The notes under the pieces are model-generated. The model was not told the DNA's origin, made no database searches, and saw only the letters and a program-made list of their open reading frames with translations. Position numbers and translations under genes: made by a program. Below are positions 36,575 through 46,035 of a DNA stretch of 64,000 bases, piece by piece (within the stretch, counting starts at the first letter, position 1; every line of letters begins with the position of its first letter). This DNA comes from Ruminococcus sp. (GTDB lineage: Bacteria; Bacillota; Clostridia; Oscillospirales; Ruminococcaceae), in NCBI GenBank assembly GCA_021205185.1, contig JAJPYB010000003.1, positions 1-64,000 on the forward strand, in the 5' to 3' direction.

Positions 36575-37485
36575 TGGCGAATTTAGGCGTTAATTTTCTA
36601 GGAATTGATTTTAAAAATCCGCTGGTTACAGCCTCCGGAGCTTACGGATACGGACGGGAATACGAATCTCTCTATCCGTTAAGCGAGCTTGGCGGAATTT
36701 CAACAAAGGGAACGACCTTAAAGGTTAAGGACGGAAATCCGCCGCCGAGAATTGCTGAAACTCCAATGGGAATGCTGAACTCTGTAGGACTACAAAACGG
36801 CGGAATTGATAAGTTTTTAGATTATGAGCTTGCAAATCTTTCAACTAAGGGAACGAGAATAATCGCTAATATTGCCGGCGGAACGATTGACGAGTGCGTG
36901 GAGCTTGCAAAAAGGTTAAACGGCACAAAGGTTGATATGATAGAGCTTAACATTTCCTGCCCGAACGTAAAGCAGGGCGGCGCAGCTTTTGGAACCAATC
37001 CAGTTACGGCTGGTGAAATCACCAAGGCTGTAAAGGAAGCGACCGAGCTTCCTTTGATGGTAAAGCTTTCGCCAAACGTAACGAGTATTACTGAAATTGC
37101 TAAAAGCGTTGAGGCAAACGGTGCTGACGCTGTTTCTTTGATAAATACGCTTTTAGGAATGAGAATTGACATAAACACCAGACGACCTGTTTTGAAAAAC
37201 AATGTCGGCGGTCTTTCTGGCCCTGCCGTTTTCCCGATTGCCGTCAGAATGGTATGGCAGGTAGCTAACGCTGTCAGCATTCCAGTTTGCGGAATGGGCG
37301 GAATAACAACAGGTGAGGACGCAATAGAAATGATGATGGCAGGAGCTTCGCTTTTCCAGGTCGGAGCGGCAATTTTCAACGACGCTTATTCGCCTGTCAG
37401 AATTGTTCGTGAGATGAACGAGTGGTGCGACAAAAACGGAGTTTCTGATATTAACGAAATAGTCGGAACTGTAAAGGCTTGGTAA
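36574..37485 (+). CDS. pyrD: Dihydroorotate dehydrogenase catalytic subunit, class 1B
   Basis: FMN TIM-barrel enzyme of 303 residues that oxidises dihydroorotate to orotate in pyrimidine synthesis. It shows NPLVTASGAYGYG, GISTKGTTLKVKDGNPPPR, the catalytic Cys in LNISCPNVKQGG, the lysine in PLMVKLSPN, and GMGGITTGEDAIEMMMAGA. The start at 36574 follows GAAGGAGGT. Works as a heterotetramer with PyrK. The other pyr genes are outside the window, except pyrH. Confidence 0.96.
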   Translation: MANLGVNFLGIDFKNPLVTASGAYGYGREYESLYPLSELGGISTKGTTLKVKDGNPPPRIAETPMGMLNSVGLQNGGIDKFLDYELANLSTKGTRIIANIAGGTIDECVELAKRLNGTKVDMIELNISCPNVKQGGAAFGTNPVTAGEITKAVKEATELPLMVKLSPNVTSITEIAKSVEANGADAVSLINTLLGMRIDINTRRPVLKNNVGGLSGPAVFPIAVRMVWQVANAVSIPVCGMGGITTGEDAIEMMMAGASLFQVGAAIFNDAYSPVRIVREMNEWCDKNGVSDINEIVGTVKAW

Positions 37486-37487
37486 TT

Positions 37488-37553
37488 TTCGGGCAACACT
37501 TAGCGCAAGAAGCAAAGCTGCTTGTGCGAGGTGTTGCTTTAGTTTAACCCGAA
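37488..37553 (+). terminator. Large imperfect hairpin after pyrD
   Basis: A 7-bp stem gcaacac/gtgttgc (37493-37537) encloses a second pairing around gcgcaag/cttgtgc, and an outer ttcggg/cccgaa may close the whole structure. There is no strong T-run, so it could be a terminator or an RNA-stability element. Confidence 0.5.
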
Positions 37554-37618
37554 ATTTTAAAACGGCTTGAATAATACAGGCAAATCATTCCAATAATGAC
37601 TGTTGAAGGAGTGATTTT

Positions 37619-37843
37619 ATGAAGGCGTTTTTGAAAAATAAAATGTTAGCAGCTATGGCGGCGGCAATGCTTTTGTCCCTTAGCCTTTCACCTGACAAGA
37701 TTTCCGAGCAGTCGTTTTTGTTCCCTGAGCTGACGGCATTTCCGTCGATTGAGCTTGACGAAGAGAAGTCAGATGAAGCTTTAAAACCGAGAATTTTTAT
37801 ATTTGACTTTTTGAGGGAAATTTTTTGTACAGATAAAGGTTGA
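37619..37843 (+). CDS. Small secreted peptide, 74 residues
   Basis: Begins MKAFLKNKMLAAMAAAMLLS, a classic signal peptide, with probable cleavage near residue 24. The mature part is about 50 residues, acidic in the middle (ELDEEKSDEA) and ends in a hydrophobic-basic stretch (PRIFIFDFLREIFCTDKG) with one Cys. A GAAGGAGTG site precedes the ATG. No family recognised. The promoter of addBA overlaps its stop codon, so it is likely a separate transcript; its role is unknown. Confidence 0.6.
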   Translation: MKAFLKNKMLAAMAAAMLLSLSLSPDKISEQSFLFPELTAFPSIELDEEKSDEALKPRIFIFDFLREIFCTDKG

Positions 37844-37868
37844 CGTTACTCCAAAAACGAGGTATAAT
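37840..37868 (+). promoter_or_regulatory. Promoter of addBA
   Basis: TTGACG (37840-37845), 17-base spacer, TATAAT (37863-37868). The -35 box overlaps the stop codon of the small secreted peptide gene. Confidence 0.8.
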
Positions 37869-37903
37869 ATATTCATAACCTGATTTATCAAGGGGGAAGC
37901 AGA

Positions 37904-40900
37904 ATGCTGAAGCTAATATTGGGGGCTGTAAACAGCACCAAGAGCAAAGAATTTAACAATGAAGTAAAAAAGGCTTGTCTGAACGGCGAGGACGTAATAG
38001 TTATTGTCCCTGACCAGTATTCCTTTGAATACGACAAGGAGCTTTATAACGAGGTTGGCGCAAAGGCTTTTAACTCGATGGAGGTAATAGCCTTCAACCG
38101 ACTTTGCGAAAAAATAGTAAAGCAGGTCGGCGGCGTTTCAGGAGATTTTGCAGACGAGAATGCAAGGCTTATCTGTATGTTTTACGCTGTCAGCCTTTTT
38201 CAAAAGAGCGGAAGCGCAAGGCACTTTAAAAAAGCGCTTTACAAGACAGGCTTTTGCAGGGAGATGATAGAGCTTGTCGACGAGCTAAGGCTTTCAGGAG
38301 TTGACAGCACATCTCTTCGTGAGGCGGGAGCCTTGAAGGGCGAATCGCTCGAGGACAAGACAAACGACTTAGCCGACATTTTTGAGCTTTATACAAGCGA
38401 GCTTGAAAAGCGAGGACTTAAAGACAATTCAAGTCTACAGTCGGAGGCTGTCAAGGCGGCGAGAAGCTCGCACTATTTTAAGAACAAGACGGTTTTCATT
38501 CACGAGTTTTCCGACTTCTCACACGACGAGTACGATCTCATAACCGTAATGCTAAGCGAAGCGAAAAGCTGCGTTGTTTCTCTTATTGAAGGAAACGGCA
38601 AAAATCAAAGCACTAATTTTTCACCCTTTAAAACAACCTTCAACACAAAGTCAGATCTTATGCGGATTGCAAAATCTATGGGCTCAGAGGTAAGCGTTCT
38701 GAAGGCTGACGGAAGTCTTTTTAACAGCCGAGCTATTGAGCATATTTCAAATAATATATTTTGCTCTGTAAAAAAGGAGTATTCAGGCTCAACCGACAGC
38801 GTTGAGGTTGTCAGGGCAAAGAGTATGTATGAAGAAGCTGAATATGTAGCGGCTAAAATTTCCGCGCTTTGCAAGCAGGGATATTCATACAAGGATATAG
38901 CAATTTTTACAAGGCAGATAGGCGAGTATTATCCGATTATAGAAAGCGTTTTTGAACGCTATGACATTCCTGTTTTCGGACATATAAATCAAAGCGCAAT
39001 GATGTCGCCGCTGGCGGTATATGTTACAAGCATTTTCGACTGCGTTATGACTTTGGAATTCAGAACTGAAAATATTCTCAGATACATAAAATCTCCGATT
39101 TCAAAAATCAGCGAAGCGGACGCCTGCGCTCTTGAGGAGTACGTTTATAAGTGGGGAGTTGACAGAAGCCTCTGGGAGAAGGATTTTACAGGTGCAAGCA
39201 CCGAGAGCGAGCAGGAGCTTTCACATATAAATCAAATACGAAGGGAAGCTATATTGCCGCTTGTGAAGTTTAAGGAAAGCTCCAAAGGAAAAACTGCTGA
39301 TGAAATTTGCCTTGCGCTAAACGAGCTTTTTAACGATATTCATCTGTCGGACAGAGCTTTTTCAATCCTTTCAAAAAGCATGGAAAGCGGCGACGCTGAG
39401 CTTTTGGAAACCGCAAGAGAATTCAAGCAAATCTGGCGAATGTTTTTGTCGTCTATAAATTCTGTTTACAAAAATTTAAAGGGTGAAGCTATATCGCTTA
39501 GAAGATTTTTCGAGCTTTTAAAAACTCTGCTTTCGTCGGCCCAGATTTCAAATCCGCCTGAATCGCTGGATGCAGTTGAGGTTGCAAGAGCTGAGCATTC
39601 AAGGCTTTCAAAGCGAAAGGTGTGCTTTGTAGTCGGCTTAAACGACGGGCTGTTTCCGTCGGTTCAAAAGAATAAATCTCTGCTTAGCGACAGGGAAAAG
39701 GAGAGATTAAATTCAGGTGGCGTAAAATTCTCGAACAGCGTTTCACAGCGCTTTGACACCGAACGCCTGATTACCTATATTGCCTTGTCAACTCCAACCG
39801 ATAAGCTTATTCTTTCCTACTCGCTTAGCGACGCTGAGGGTAAGGCGAGAAGAGCGTCATCTGTTATTACGGACGTTTTACAGATGTTTCCATGCCTTTC
39901 ACAGACTATTGCTGCGGATATGCCGGCTTCGTTTTATTCAACAAGCGAAAAGAGCGCATTTTTTAAGTATTTTGATTATCTTTCAAGCGATAAGAAAAAG
40001 GCTAAAATGATAAGGCGAGAGCTTTCCAAAAACAGCGATTACGCCGAGAAGTTTGAATATTTTGACGACCTTCGGGAAAACCGTGACCACAAGCTTTCAA
40101 GCAGTAATGCAAAGTCTACCTTCTTTTCACATGATTTAAATCTCACAGCTACAAGAGTTGAAGATTATTACAAGTGTCCGTTTAATTATTTTTGCAAGAA
40201 CGGACTTAAAATTTACCCCGTAAGAAAGGTTGAAATAAATCCTGCCACAAGGGGAAGTCTTATTCACTTTTGCTTAGAGCAGCTGATGTGTAAGGACGTT
40301 GACGGCAAGATAAGATACAACCCTGATTTTGAAAAGCTTACAGATAAAGAGATAAGAGTAAAGGTCCATATTATTTGTGCCTACTATTCGGAAATAAAAT
40401 GGGGCGGAGATTTCGCAAAAACCAAACGCTTTTACGAGTCGCTTAAAAAGCTCGAGGACGCTACATTTTACGTTGTGAAAAATATAATATCTGAATTTAA
40501 GCAGTCGCTCTTTCGCCCTTGTGCGTTTGAGTATGACCTTAAAAAACAGGACGGCAAAAGCCTTTTGTCAATCAAGGTTCAGGATGGTGTATACATAAAT
40601 ATTTTTGGAATAATCGACAGAGTTGATGTTTACGACGAGGGCAATGTAAGATACATAAGAATTACCGACTATAAGACGGGCGGCAAAATATTAAAGCTGA
40701 GCGAGCTGTACAACGGTCTTAATATGCAAATGCTCATTTATCTTCTGGCGTTGATTTCAAGCGACAATGAAATCACAAAGGATAAAAACCCACACGCCGC
40801 AGGAATTTTGTATATGCCAGCAAAGTTTGTCGGAAACTTTGTGGACAGAAAGCCCACCTCATCAGACCTTTCTGAGAATATTGAGCAGCAGCTTGAGGAA

Positions 40901-41293
40901 ATGAGAAATAAGGAGTTTAAGCGTGACGGACTGGTTGTTAATAACAGCGTTTCATTAGAAGCTATGGACAAAGCGCTGAGCGGACTTTACGCTCCCGCAA
41001 AGCGTAATAAGGACGGAAGCTTTGCAAAAAAAGAGTCGAAGGTCTTAGACGAAAAGCTCTTTAATGCTTTGTGCGAATTTACAAGGGATAAAATCTGCGA
41101 GATGGGTAATGGACTTTTAAGTGGAGACATAAAAGCGAAGCCTATAATGTCAGGCGATAAAAAGGCTTGTGAATACTGCGATTATTGGTCAGTTTGCGGA
41201 AATTACGGTGATAAGGAACCGAGAATGGTTGTTAAAGAGGATGAAGAGGAGCTGCTCGCACAGCTTGAAAAAATGTCAAGGGAGGAAGCATAA
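37904..41293 (+). CDS. addB: AddAB helicase-nuclease subunit B
   Basis: Subunit of the RecBCD-like complex that resects double-strand breaks and recognises Chi. The 1129-residue protein has a helicase-like N-terminal half (VIVPDQYSFEYDKEL near residue 35) and a C-terminal RecB-type nuclease domain (RGSLIHFCLEQ; ITDYKTGGK with catalytic Asp and Lys). The iron-sulfur cysteines are in YYKCPFNYFCKNG and CEYCDYWSVCG. The Walker A position near residue 7 reads GAVNSTKS, lacking the usual Gly before Lys. addA starts 0 bases after its stop. Confidence 0.95.
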   Translation: MLKLILGAVNSTKSKEFNNEVKKACLNGEDVIVIVPDQYSFEYDKELYNEVGAKAFNSMEVIAFNRLCEKIVKQVGGVSGDFADENARLICMFYAVSLFQKSGSARHFKKALYKTGFCREMIELVDELRLSGVDSTSLREAGALKGESLEDKTNDLADIFELYTSELEKRGLKDNSSLQSEAVKAARSSHYFKNKTVFIHEFSDFSHDEYDLITVMLSEAKSCVVSLIEGNGKNQSTNFSPFKTTFNTKSDLMRIAKSMGSEVSVLKADGSLFNSRAIEHISNNIFCSVKKEYSGSTDSVEVVRAKSMYEEAEYVAAKISALCKQGYSYKDIAIFTRQIGEYYPIIESVFERYDIPVFGHINQSAMMSPLAVYVTSIFDCVMTLEFRTENILRYIKSPISKISEADACALEEYVYKWGVDRSLWEKDFTGASTESEQELSHINQIRREAILPLVKFKESSKGKTADEICLALNELFNDIHLSDRAFSILSKSMESGDAELLETAREFKQIWRMFLSSINSVYKNLKGEAISLRRFFELLKTLLSSAQISNPPESLDAVEVARAEHSRLSKRKVCFVVGLNDGLFPSVQKNKSLLSDREKERLNSGGVKFSNSVSQRFDTERLITYIALSTPTDKLILSYSLSDAEGKARRASSVITDVLQMFPCLSQTIAADMPASFYSTSEKSAFFKYFDYLSSDKKKAKMIRRELSKNSDYAEKFEYFDDLRENRDHKLSSSNAKSTFFSHDLNLTATRVEDYYKCPFNYFCKNGLKIYPVRKVEINPATRGSLIHFCLEQLMCKDVDGKIRYNPDFEKLTDKEIRVKVHIICAYYSEIKWGGDFAKTKRFYESLKKLEDATFYVVKNIISEFKQSLFRPCAFEYDLKKQDGKSLLSIKVQDGVYINIFGIIDRVDVYDEGNVRYIRITDYKTGGKILKLSELYNGLNMQMLIYLLALISSDNEITKDKNPHAAGILYMPAKFVGNFVDRKPTSSDLSENIEQQLEEMRNKEFKRDGLVVNNSVSLEAMDKALSGLYAPAKRNKDGSFAKKESKVLDEKLFNALCEFTRDKICEMGNGLLSGDIKAKPIMSGDKKACEYCDYWSVCGNYGDKEPRMVVKEDEEELLAQLEKMSREEA

Positions 41294-44200
41294 ATGCCTG
41301 TATGGACCGAAGATCAGCTTAAAGCGATAAACACTCAGGATAAGGGCGTTATAGTTTCTGCGGCGGCAGGAAGCGGAAAAACTGCCGTTTTGGTTGAACG
41401 AACTATAAGAATGCTTTGCGACGAGGAGAAAAAGGTTGAAGCCGACAAGCTTTTAGCTGTAACATTTACAAACGACGCCGCTTCACAAATGAAGGAAAAG
41501 CTTTCAGCGGCGCTTGACAAAAAGCTAAGAGAAAACCCTGAAAATACTTGGATTTCCTCTCAGCAGCAAAAGCTCGCCTTAGCGCAGATTACTACTATCA
41601 ATAGCTTTTGCTATGACTTCGTGAGAAATCACATTCACGAGTTTGATTTTGACAGCAGCGTTTCAATCTGCGACGAAAACGACGACAGGACAATTTTCGA
41701 TACAGCCCTTACACAAACTATGGAGGAGCTGTATGATAAGCTGCCTGTGGATATGGCGTTTTTAAACGAATATCTTGCAGGTGAAACCGACAAGGAAATA
41801 ACACAGGCGCTGACCGACCTCAACAGATTTTTTGAGTCGATTCCATTTAAGGATGAGTGGATAGAAAAGCAGAGGGAAAGGTATTCCTCGGAAGACTTCT
41901 TTGCTGAAATTGCCGACAAGACAAAGCAGAAAATTATTTCCGAAATCAGGTTTTTGCTTCTCCAGCTTGAAAAGCTAAAGGGTAAAGCTGAAAGACTTGA
42001 ATATACAAGCGCACCGCTTATGACTATCGAAAGCGATATTGCAAGGATTTCTTCTCTTTTGGATTTGGGTGAAAGCGTTTCTATTGATAAGCTTTACGAA
42101 AGTATGAAAGCGGTAAAGTTTGACAGGTTTTCAGGACTTCGGAGAAAGAAAAACGAAACCTATGATGCTGCGTTTGTGCTTGAAGAGGCGGCTTGTGAGG
42201 CTATCAAAAATACGCGAAGTGACATAAGCAAACAGTTCAATAAGCTTACCGGACAGATTGTAGCGACAGGAGAGCAGACCAAGCGTGATATTTCAGTTTG
42301 CAAAATGCTTTTTGAAACGCTTATAAGAGCAGAGGATGCACTTTGCAGGAATATACACGACGCAAAGGTTCAAAGAAACGTGGTGTCGTTTTCTGACGTT
42401 GAGCATATGGCTGTTGAGCTTTTGTTATTTGACAGGAAAACGAGAACTTCGCTTTGCGAGGAAATTGTAAAAAATAACGACTATAAGGTAATCCTGATTG
42501 ACGAGTTTCAGGACGTCAACAATATGCAGGACCTTATTTTTAAGGCAATTTCCAACACGGAGGACCTTAACGTAATAGGCAGTAATGTTTTTGTCGTCGG
42601 CGATATGAAGCAGTCTATTTACAGCTTCAGACTTTCAAATCCACGACTTTTCGATAAGATGAAAAAGGACGCCGCTTGGCAGGAAAATGTCGAGCAGATT
42701 GACCTTATGAAAAATTTCAGAAGCCGCAGCTGCATAATAAATTCAATAAACTACTTCTTTGAAAAGCTGATGACAACCGATATGGGCGAAATTGATTACA
42801 GCGACGAAAGGGAGCAGCTTGTCACAGGAGCTGGATACGACAAGCAAAACGATTCTCCCGTAGAGGTTGATATTATTTGCGAGGAAGAAAAGCTGCCGAG
42901 CTACTATGGCTTTGACAATGAGCAGCTTGCCATTGCAAAGAGAATACTTGAGCTTTTGAAATCGGGCGCTACCGTTGAAGAGGACGGCGAAAAACGTCCC
43001 TGCAGGGCAGGAGATTTTTGTATACTGACTCGTGGGCGAAGCGCTCACAAGGGGCTTTCCAAAGCTCTTAAATTCGTTGGAATAAATTCGACCTATGATG
43101 CCTCCGACGGCTATCTCAAATCAAGGGAAATTTCTGTTATACTCAATCTCTTAAAGGTGCTTGACAATCCCTTGTCGGATATTCCGCTTCTGAGTGTTAT
43201 GCTGTCGCCGATTATGATGTTTACCCCAGACGACGTTTCGATGATAAGAAGTATTGACAAGGAAAAAAAGCTGTATCAGAATCTTTGCTCGTTTGTTTGC
43301 ACGTATGAAGAAATGTGGGAAGATTCTACCCCGCTTTTTTCTAACCCGCTTATCGAAAAGGCTCAAAATGCGGTAAACCTGATTAAAGAGCTCAGATTTA
43401 TGTCGGCGAGTATGTCGACCGAACGTCTTATCAGAAAAATATACTTAAAGACGAACTACTATGCTATCGCTTCAACCTACAAGGACGCAGGAAGCTGGGA
43501 TAACCTGACGCTTCTTTTGAGATATGCAAGCGCATTTGATTCAAATTCAGCAAAGGGACTGAGCGGCTTTTTAAGGTATTTGGATTCCGTATCTGAAAAC
43601 GGAAACGACTTTAAAACAATGCAGGTAGCTTCATCAGATAACGACAGCGTAATAATCACAACAATGCATTCTTCAAAGGGACTTGAATACCCCTTCGTAT
43701 TTTTGAGCGACCTTGATAAGAAGATGAATATCGACGACGTTAAAAGCAAAATGATTGTAAACGAGCGAATGGGAATTTCGTTCAGGTACAACGACAACGA
43801 GCTTCATACTCGCTCAACGCCGCTTCACTACGCTTATTTAAAGGAGCAGTACATAGATGAGAGTATTTCCGAGGAAATAAGAATATTGTACGTTGCAATG
43901 ACAAGAGCAAAGGAACGGCTTTTCCTGCCGATATATTTAAACGAACAGAACAGAAAAAAGCTTCAAAGCTTAGCTGCCTCTTTGTCAAACACAGGAGTCG
44001 TCTGCACAGAGCTGTTAAAGTCTACCGACGGAATGTTTCGGTGGATAGTTCTTCCGCTTTTAGCTCACGAGCAGATGAACAGTTTAAGGGCAGAATCAGA
44101 GGTTGATTTTGACTCGTTTGAATTTTCAAGCGGCGGAAGCTTTACAGAAAAAGTTATATATTGCGATAAGGAGCCTGAAAAATCTGACGAGGTACGGCTT

Positions 44201-44881
44201 TTGGAAAGGTCGCAGGAATATACTGAATCGTTTGACTTTTCAAGCTCTTATGACGACAGACTTTCCAAAACCCCTGCGAAGCTTTCTGTAAGCGAGGTCG
44301 TAAAGGAGGACAAGGAGTTTGTTTTCTATCCTCAGATTCCGAAGTTTACTGAGGAAATAGGCAAATACACAGCGGCGGAAAGGGGAACCATCACCCACAG
44401 CTTTATGGAAATCTGCGACTTTAGTTCTGCTGCAAACGATTTAGACGGTGAGCTTGAACGCCTTGTAAATAGCGGAAAGCTCTCCCCAAGAAGAGCCGAG
44501 AGCATAGACAGGCGTGCTGTTTCGGCATTCTTTGAAAGCGACATTTACAAAAGGCTCAGCAAGAGCGAGAATGTAATGCGTGAGCAGCAGTTTCTGGTGA
44601 AAATCAGCGACATCAAAGTAAATGGAATTGATATGAGCGAGTACGACAATACCGACGGTATGCTTCAGGGAGTTGCCGACTGTATTTTCGAGGAGAAAGA
44701 CGGCTATGTGCTGGTTGACTACAAAACCGACAGGGTAAAAAGTGAGGATGATTTGCGGGAGAACTATAAAAATCAGCTTTTGCTTTACAAGTCGGCGTTT
44801 GATATAATTTTAGACAAGCCGATAATCGGCGCATACATATACTCGTTTGTTTTGGCGAAGGGAATAGAAATTTCCTTTTAA
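41294..44881 (+). CDS. addA: AddAB helicase-nuclease subunit A
   Basis: UvrD/Rep-type 3'-5' helicase fused to a nuclease, 1195 residues. Motif I is SAAAGSGKTAVLVER near residue 17, Ia AVTFTNDAASQMKEKL, II LIDEFQDVN, III VGDMKQSIYSFR, V ITTMHSSKGLEYPFVFL and VI YVAMTRAKERL. The C-terminal nuclease domain has GTITHSFMEICD and the catalytic LVDYKTDRV. A GGAGGA site at the end of addB precedes the ATG. A long hairpin terminator follows. Confidence 0.97.
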   Translation: MPVWTEDQLKAINTQDKGVIVSAAAGSGKTAVLVERTIRMLCDEEKKVEADKLLAVTFTNDAASQMKEKLSAALDKKLRENPENTWISSQQQKLALAQITTINSFCYDFVRNHIHEFDFDSSVSICDENDDRTIFDTALTQTMEELYDKLPVDMAFLNEYLAGETDKEITQALTDLNRFFESIPFKDEWIEKQRERYSSEDFFAEIADKTKQKIISEIRFLLLQLEKLKGKAERLEYTSAPLMTIESDIARISSLLDLGESVSIDKLYESMKAVKFDRFSGLRRKKNETYDAAFVLEEAACEAIKNTRSDISKQFNKLTGQIVATGEQTKRDISVCKMLFETLIRAEDALCRNIHDAKVQRNVVSFSDVEHMAVELLLFDRKTRTSLCEEIVKNNDYKVILIDEFQDVNNMQDLIFKAISNTEDLNVIGSNVFVVGDMKQSIYSFRLSNPRLFDKMKKDAAWQENVEQIDLMKNFRSRSCIINSINYFFEKLMTTDMGEIDYSDEREQLVTGAGYDKQNDSPVEVDIICEEEKLPSYYGFDNEQLAIAKRILELLKSGATVEEDGEKRPCRAGDFCILTRGRSAHKGLSKALKFVGINSTYDASDGYLKSREISVILNLLKVLDNPLSDIPLLSVMLSPIMMFTPDDVSMIRSIDKEKKLYQNLCSFVCTYEEMWEDSTPLFSNPLIEKAQNAVNLIKELRFMSASMSTERLIRKIYLKTNYYAIASTYKDAGSWDNLTLLLRYASAFDSNSAKGLSGFLRYLDSVSENGNDFKTMQVASSDNDSVIITTMHSSKGLEYPFVFLSDLDKKMNIDDVKSKMIVNERMGISFRYNDNELHTRSTPLHYAYLKEQYIDESISEEIRILYVAMTRAKERLFLPIYLNEQNRKKLQSLAASLSNTGVVCTELLKSTDGMFRWIVLPLLAHEQMNSLRAESEVDFDSFEFSSGGSFTEKVIYCDKEPEKSDEVRLLERSQEYTESFDFSSSYDDRLSKTPAKLSVSEVVKEDKEFVFYPQIPKFTEEIGKYTAAERGTITHSFMEICDFSSAANDLDGELERLVNSGKLSPRRAESIDRRAVSAFFESDIYKRLSKSENVMREQQFLVKISDIKVNGIDMSEYDNTDGMLQGVADCIFEEKDGYVLVDYKTDRVKSEDDLRENYKNQLLLYKSAFDIILDKPIIGAYIYSFVLAKGIEISF

Positions 44882-44891
44882 GTAAGCGAAA

Positions 44892-44927
44892 AAGGCTTCA
44901 TAACGCAATGCTGCGTTATGAAGCCTT
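44892..44927 (+). terminator. Bidirectional terminator between addA and the convergent operon
   Basis: Perfect 16-bp stem, aaggcttcataacgca with its complement, 4-base loop. The minus strand reads into CCTTTTTCG and the plus strand into a weaker T-rich tract. It lies 10 bases past addA and 18 past the convergent gene's stop. Confidence 0.9.
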
Positions 44928-44945
44928 ACTTTGTTTTAAGCGAAA

Positions 44946-45533
44946 CTATTTCATGCAATATTCTGTAATTCCCGAAATTCTAAGCTCCTCGCTTTGTGGG
45001 TTGTCTGATGCGTAAGAAATATAGGTTGGATAATCGCCGCACTTTTCAATTCTCTCATATCCGTAGAGATAATAGTCGTCCTCCTCGTCGGCGTCTTCAA
45101 TTACTTTGAGAACATCGTCCTTTGTAACCTCGACTGCGCCGATAAGACTATACGCCGAAACCATTGTGCTTAATACCTCGTCGTCAACGCTTTGCAATGA
45201 TCCTTCGTCGTCGTAATGCGCCCCGTAAGAAACCTCAACTATCTCATATCCATCCGTGTTTGAAACCGCTACAGAAACTTTATAAGTATCCGCTTCAAGC
45301 GTATACGTCTGCGAATAGCTGCCTGTTGAAACTACCGCCGCCGTAGATGCTTCAAATTCCAGCGAGTTTTCATTCGCAAAGGTTTCGTAATCGACAGCGT
45401 AGTCGATAAAGTTTTCTTGCGAAGCTTCAGTTGAAACGTCCTTATGGTCGATTCCGCCAACCATTGGAATTATAATTATCAAAGCGACGACTACAATAAT
45501 TGCGATAAGCGCCGCAGGTAATGCTTTCTTCAT
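44946..45533 (-). CDS. Membrane-anchored or secreted protein of unknown function
   Basis: A 195-residue protein with one N-terminal hydrophobic segment (residues 5-24, rich in Ile and Val) that may be a signal anchor, followed by an acidic extracellular part with alternating strands (SYSQTYTLEADTYKVSVAVS) and two cysteines near the C-terminus (EKCGD, TEYCMK). No family recognised. It starts 3 bases after ispF and is the last gene of the GH3-ispF operon, though no functional link to either is evident. Confidence 0.75.
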   Translation of the reverse strand: MKKALPAALIAIIVVVALIIIIPMVGGIDHKDVSTEASQENFIDYAVDYETFANENSLEFEASTAAVVSTGSYSQTYTLEADTYKVSVAVSNTDGYEIVEVSYGAHYDDEGSLQSVDDEVLSTMVSAYSLIGAVEVTKDDVLKVIEDADEEDDYYLYGYERIEKCGDYPTYISYASDNPQSEELRISGITEYCMK

Positions 45534-45536
45534 ATT

Positions 45537-46019
45537 CTATCCTTCCTTTTCAATAAGACAAACGGCGTGCGCCGAAATTCCTTCGCCGCTTCCCGTAAAG
45601 CCTAAGCCTTCCTCGGTTGTCGCCTTTACCGAAACGCAATCTGACGACACATTTACTGCGTCGGCGATATTTTTTCTCATATTTTCAATAAACGGTGAAA
45701 GCTTTGGCGCCTGAGCGCAAATTGTGCAGTCGATATTTGAAACTGAAAAGCCGTTTTCCTTTAGTATTTCGGTAACTCGCCTGAGAAGCGTGGTGCTGTC
45801 AGCGCCCTTGTAACGCTCATCAGTGTCGGGAAAATGCTTTCCAATATCTCCGAGCGCCGCTGCGCCCAGCATAGCGTCCATTATAGCGTGATGCAAAACG
45901 TCAGCGTCTGAGTGCCCAAGAAGTCCCTTTTCAAAGGGAATCACAACTCCGCCAAGAATAAGCTTCCTGCCCTCGCATAGTCTGTGAACGTCATATCCGT
46001 GTCCAATTCTTATATTCAT
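45537..46019 (-). CDS. ispF: 2-C-methyl-D-erythritol 2,4-cyclodiphosphate synthase
   Basis: Trimeric zinc enzyme of the MEP pathway that cyclises CDP-MEP-2-phosphate. The 160-residue protein has the zinc site Asp-x-His in [40 protein letters not shown] and the C-terminal [17 protein letters not shown]. It lies between a GH3 glycosidase and a secreted protein rather than with ispD, which is unusual. GGAGAAAG precedes its ATG. Confidence 0.97.
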   Translation of the reverse strand: MNIRIGHGYDVHRLCEGRKLILGGVVIPFEKGLLGHSDADVLHHAIMDAMLGAAALGDIGKHFPDTDERYKGADSTTLLRRVTEILKENGFSVSNIDCTICAQAPKLSPFIENMRKNIADAVNVSSDCVSVKATTEEGLGFTGSGEGISAHAVCLIEKEG

Positions 46020-46035
46020 TATCTTTCTCCAGAAT

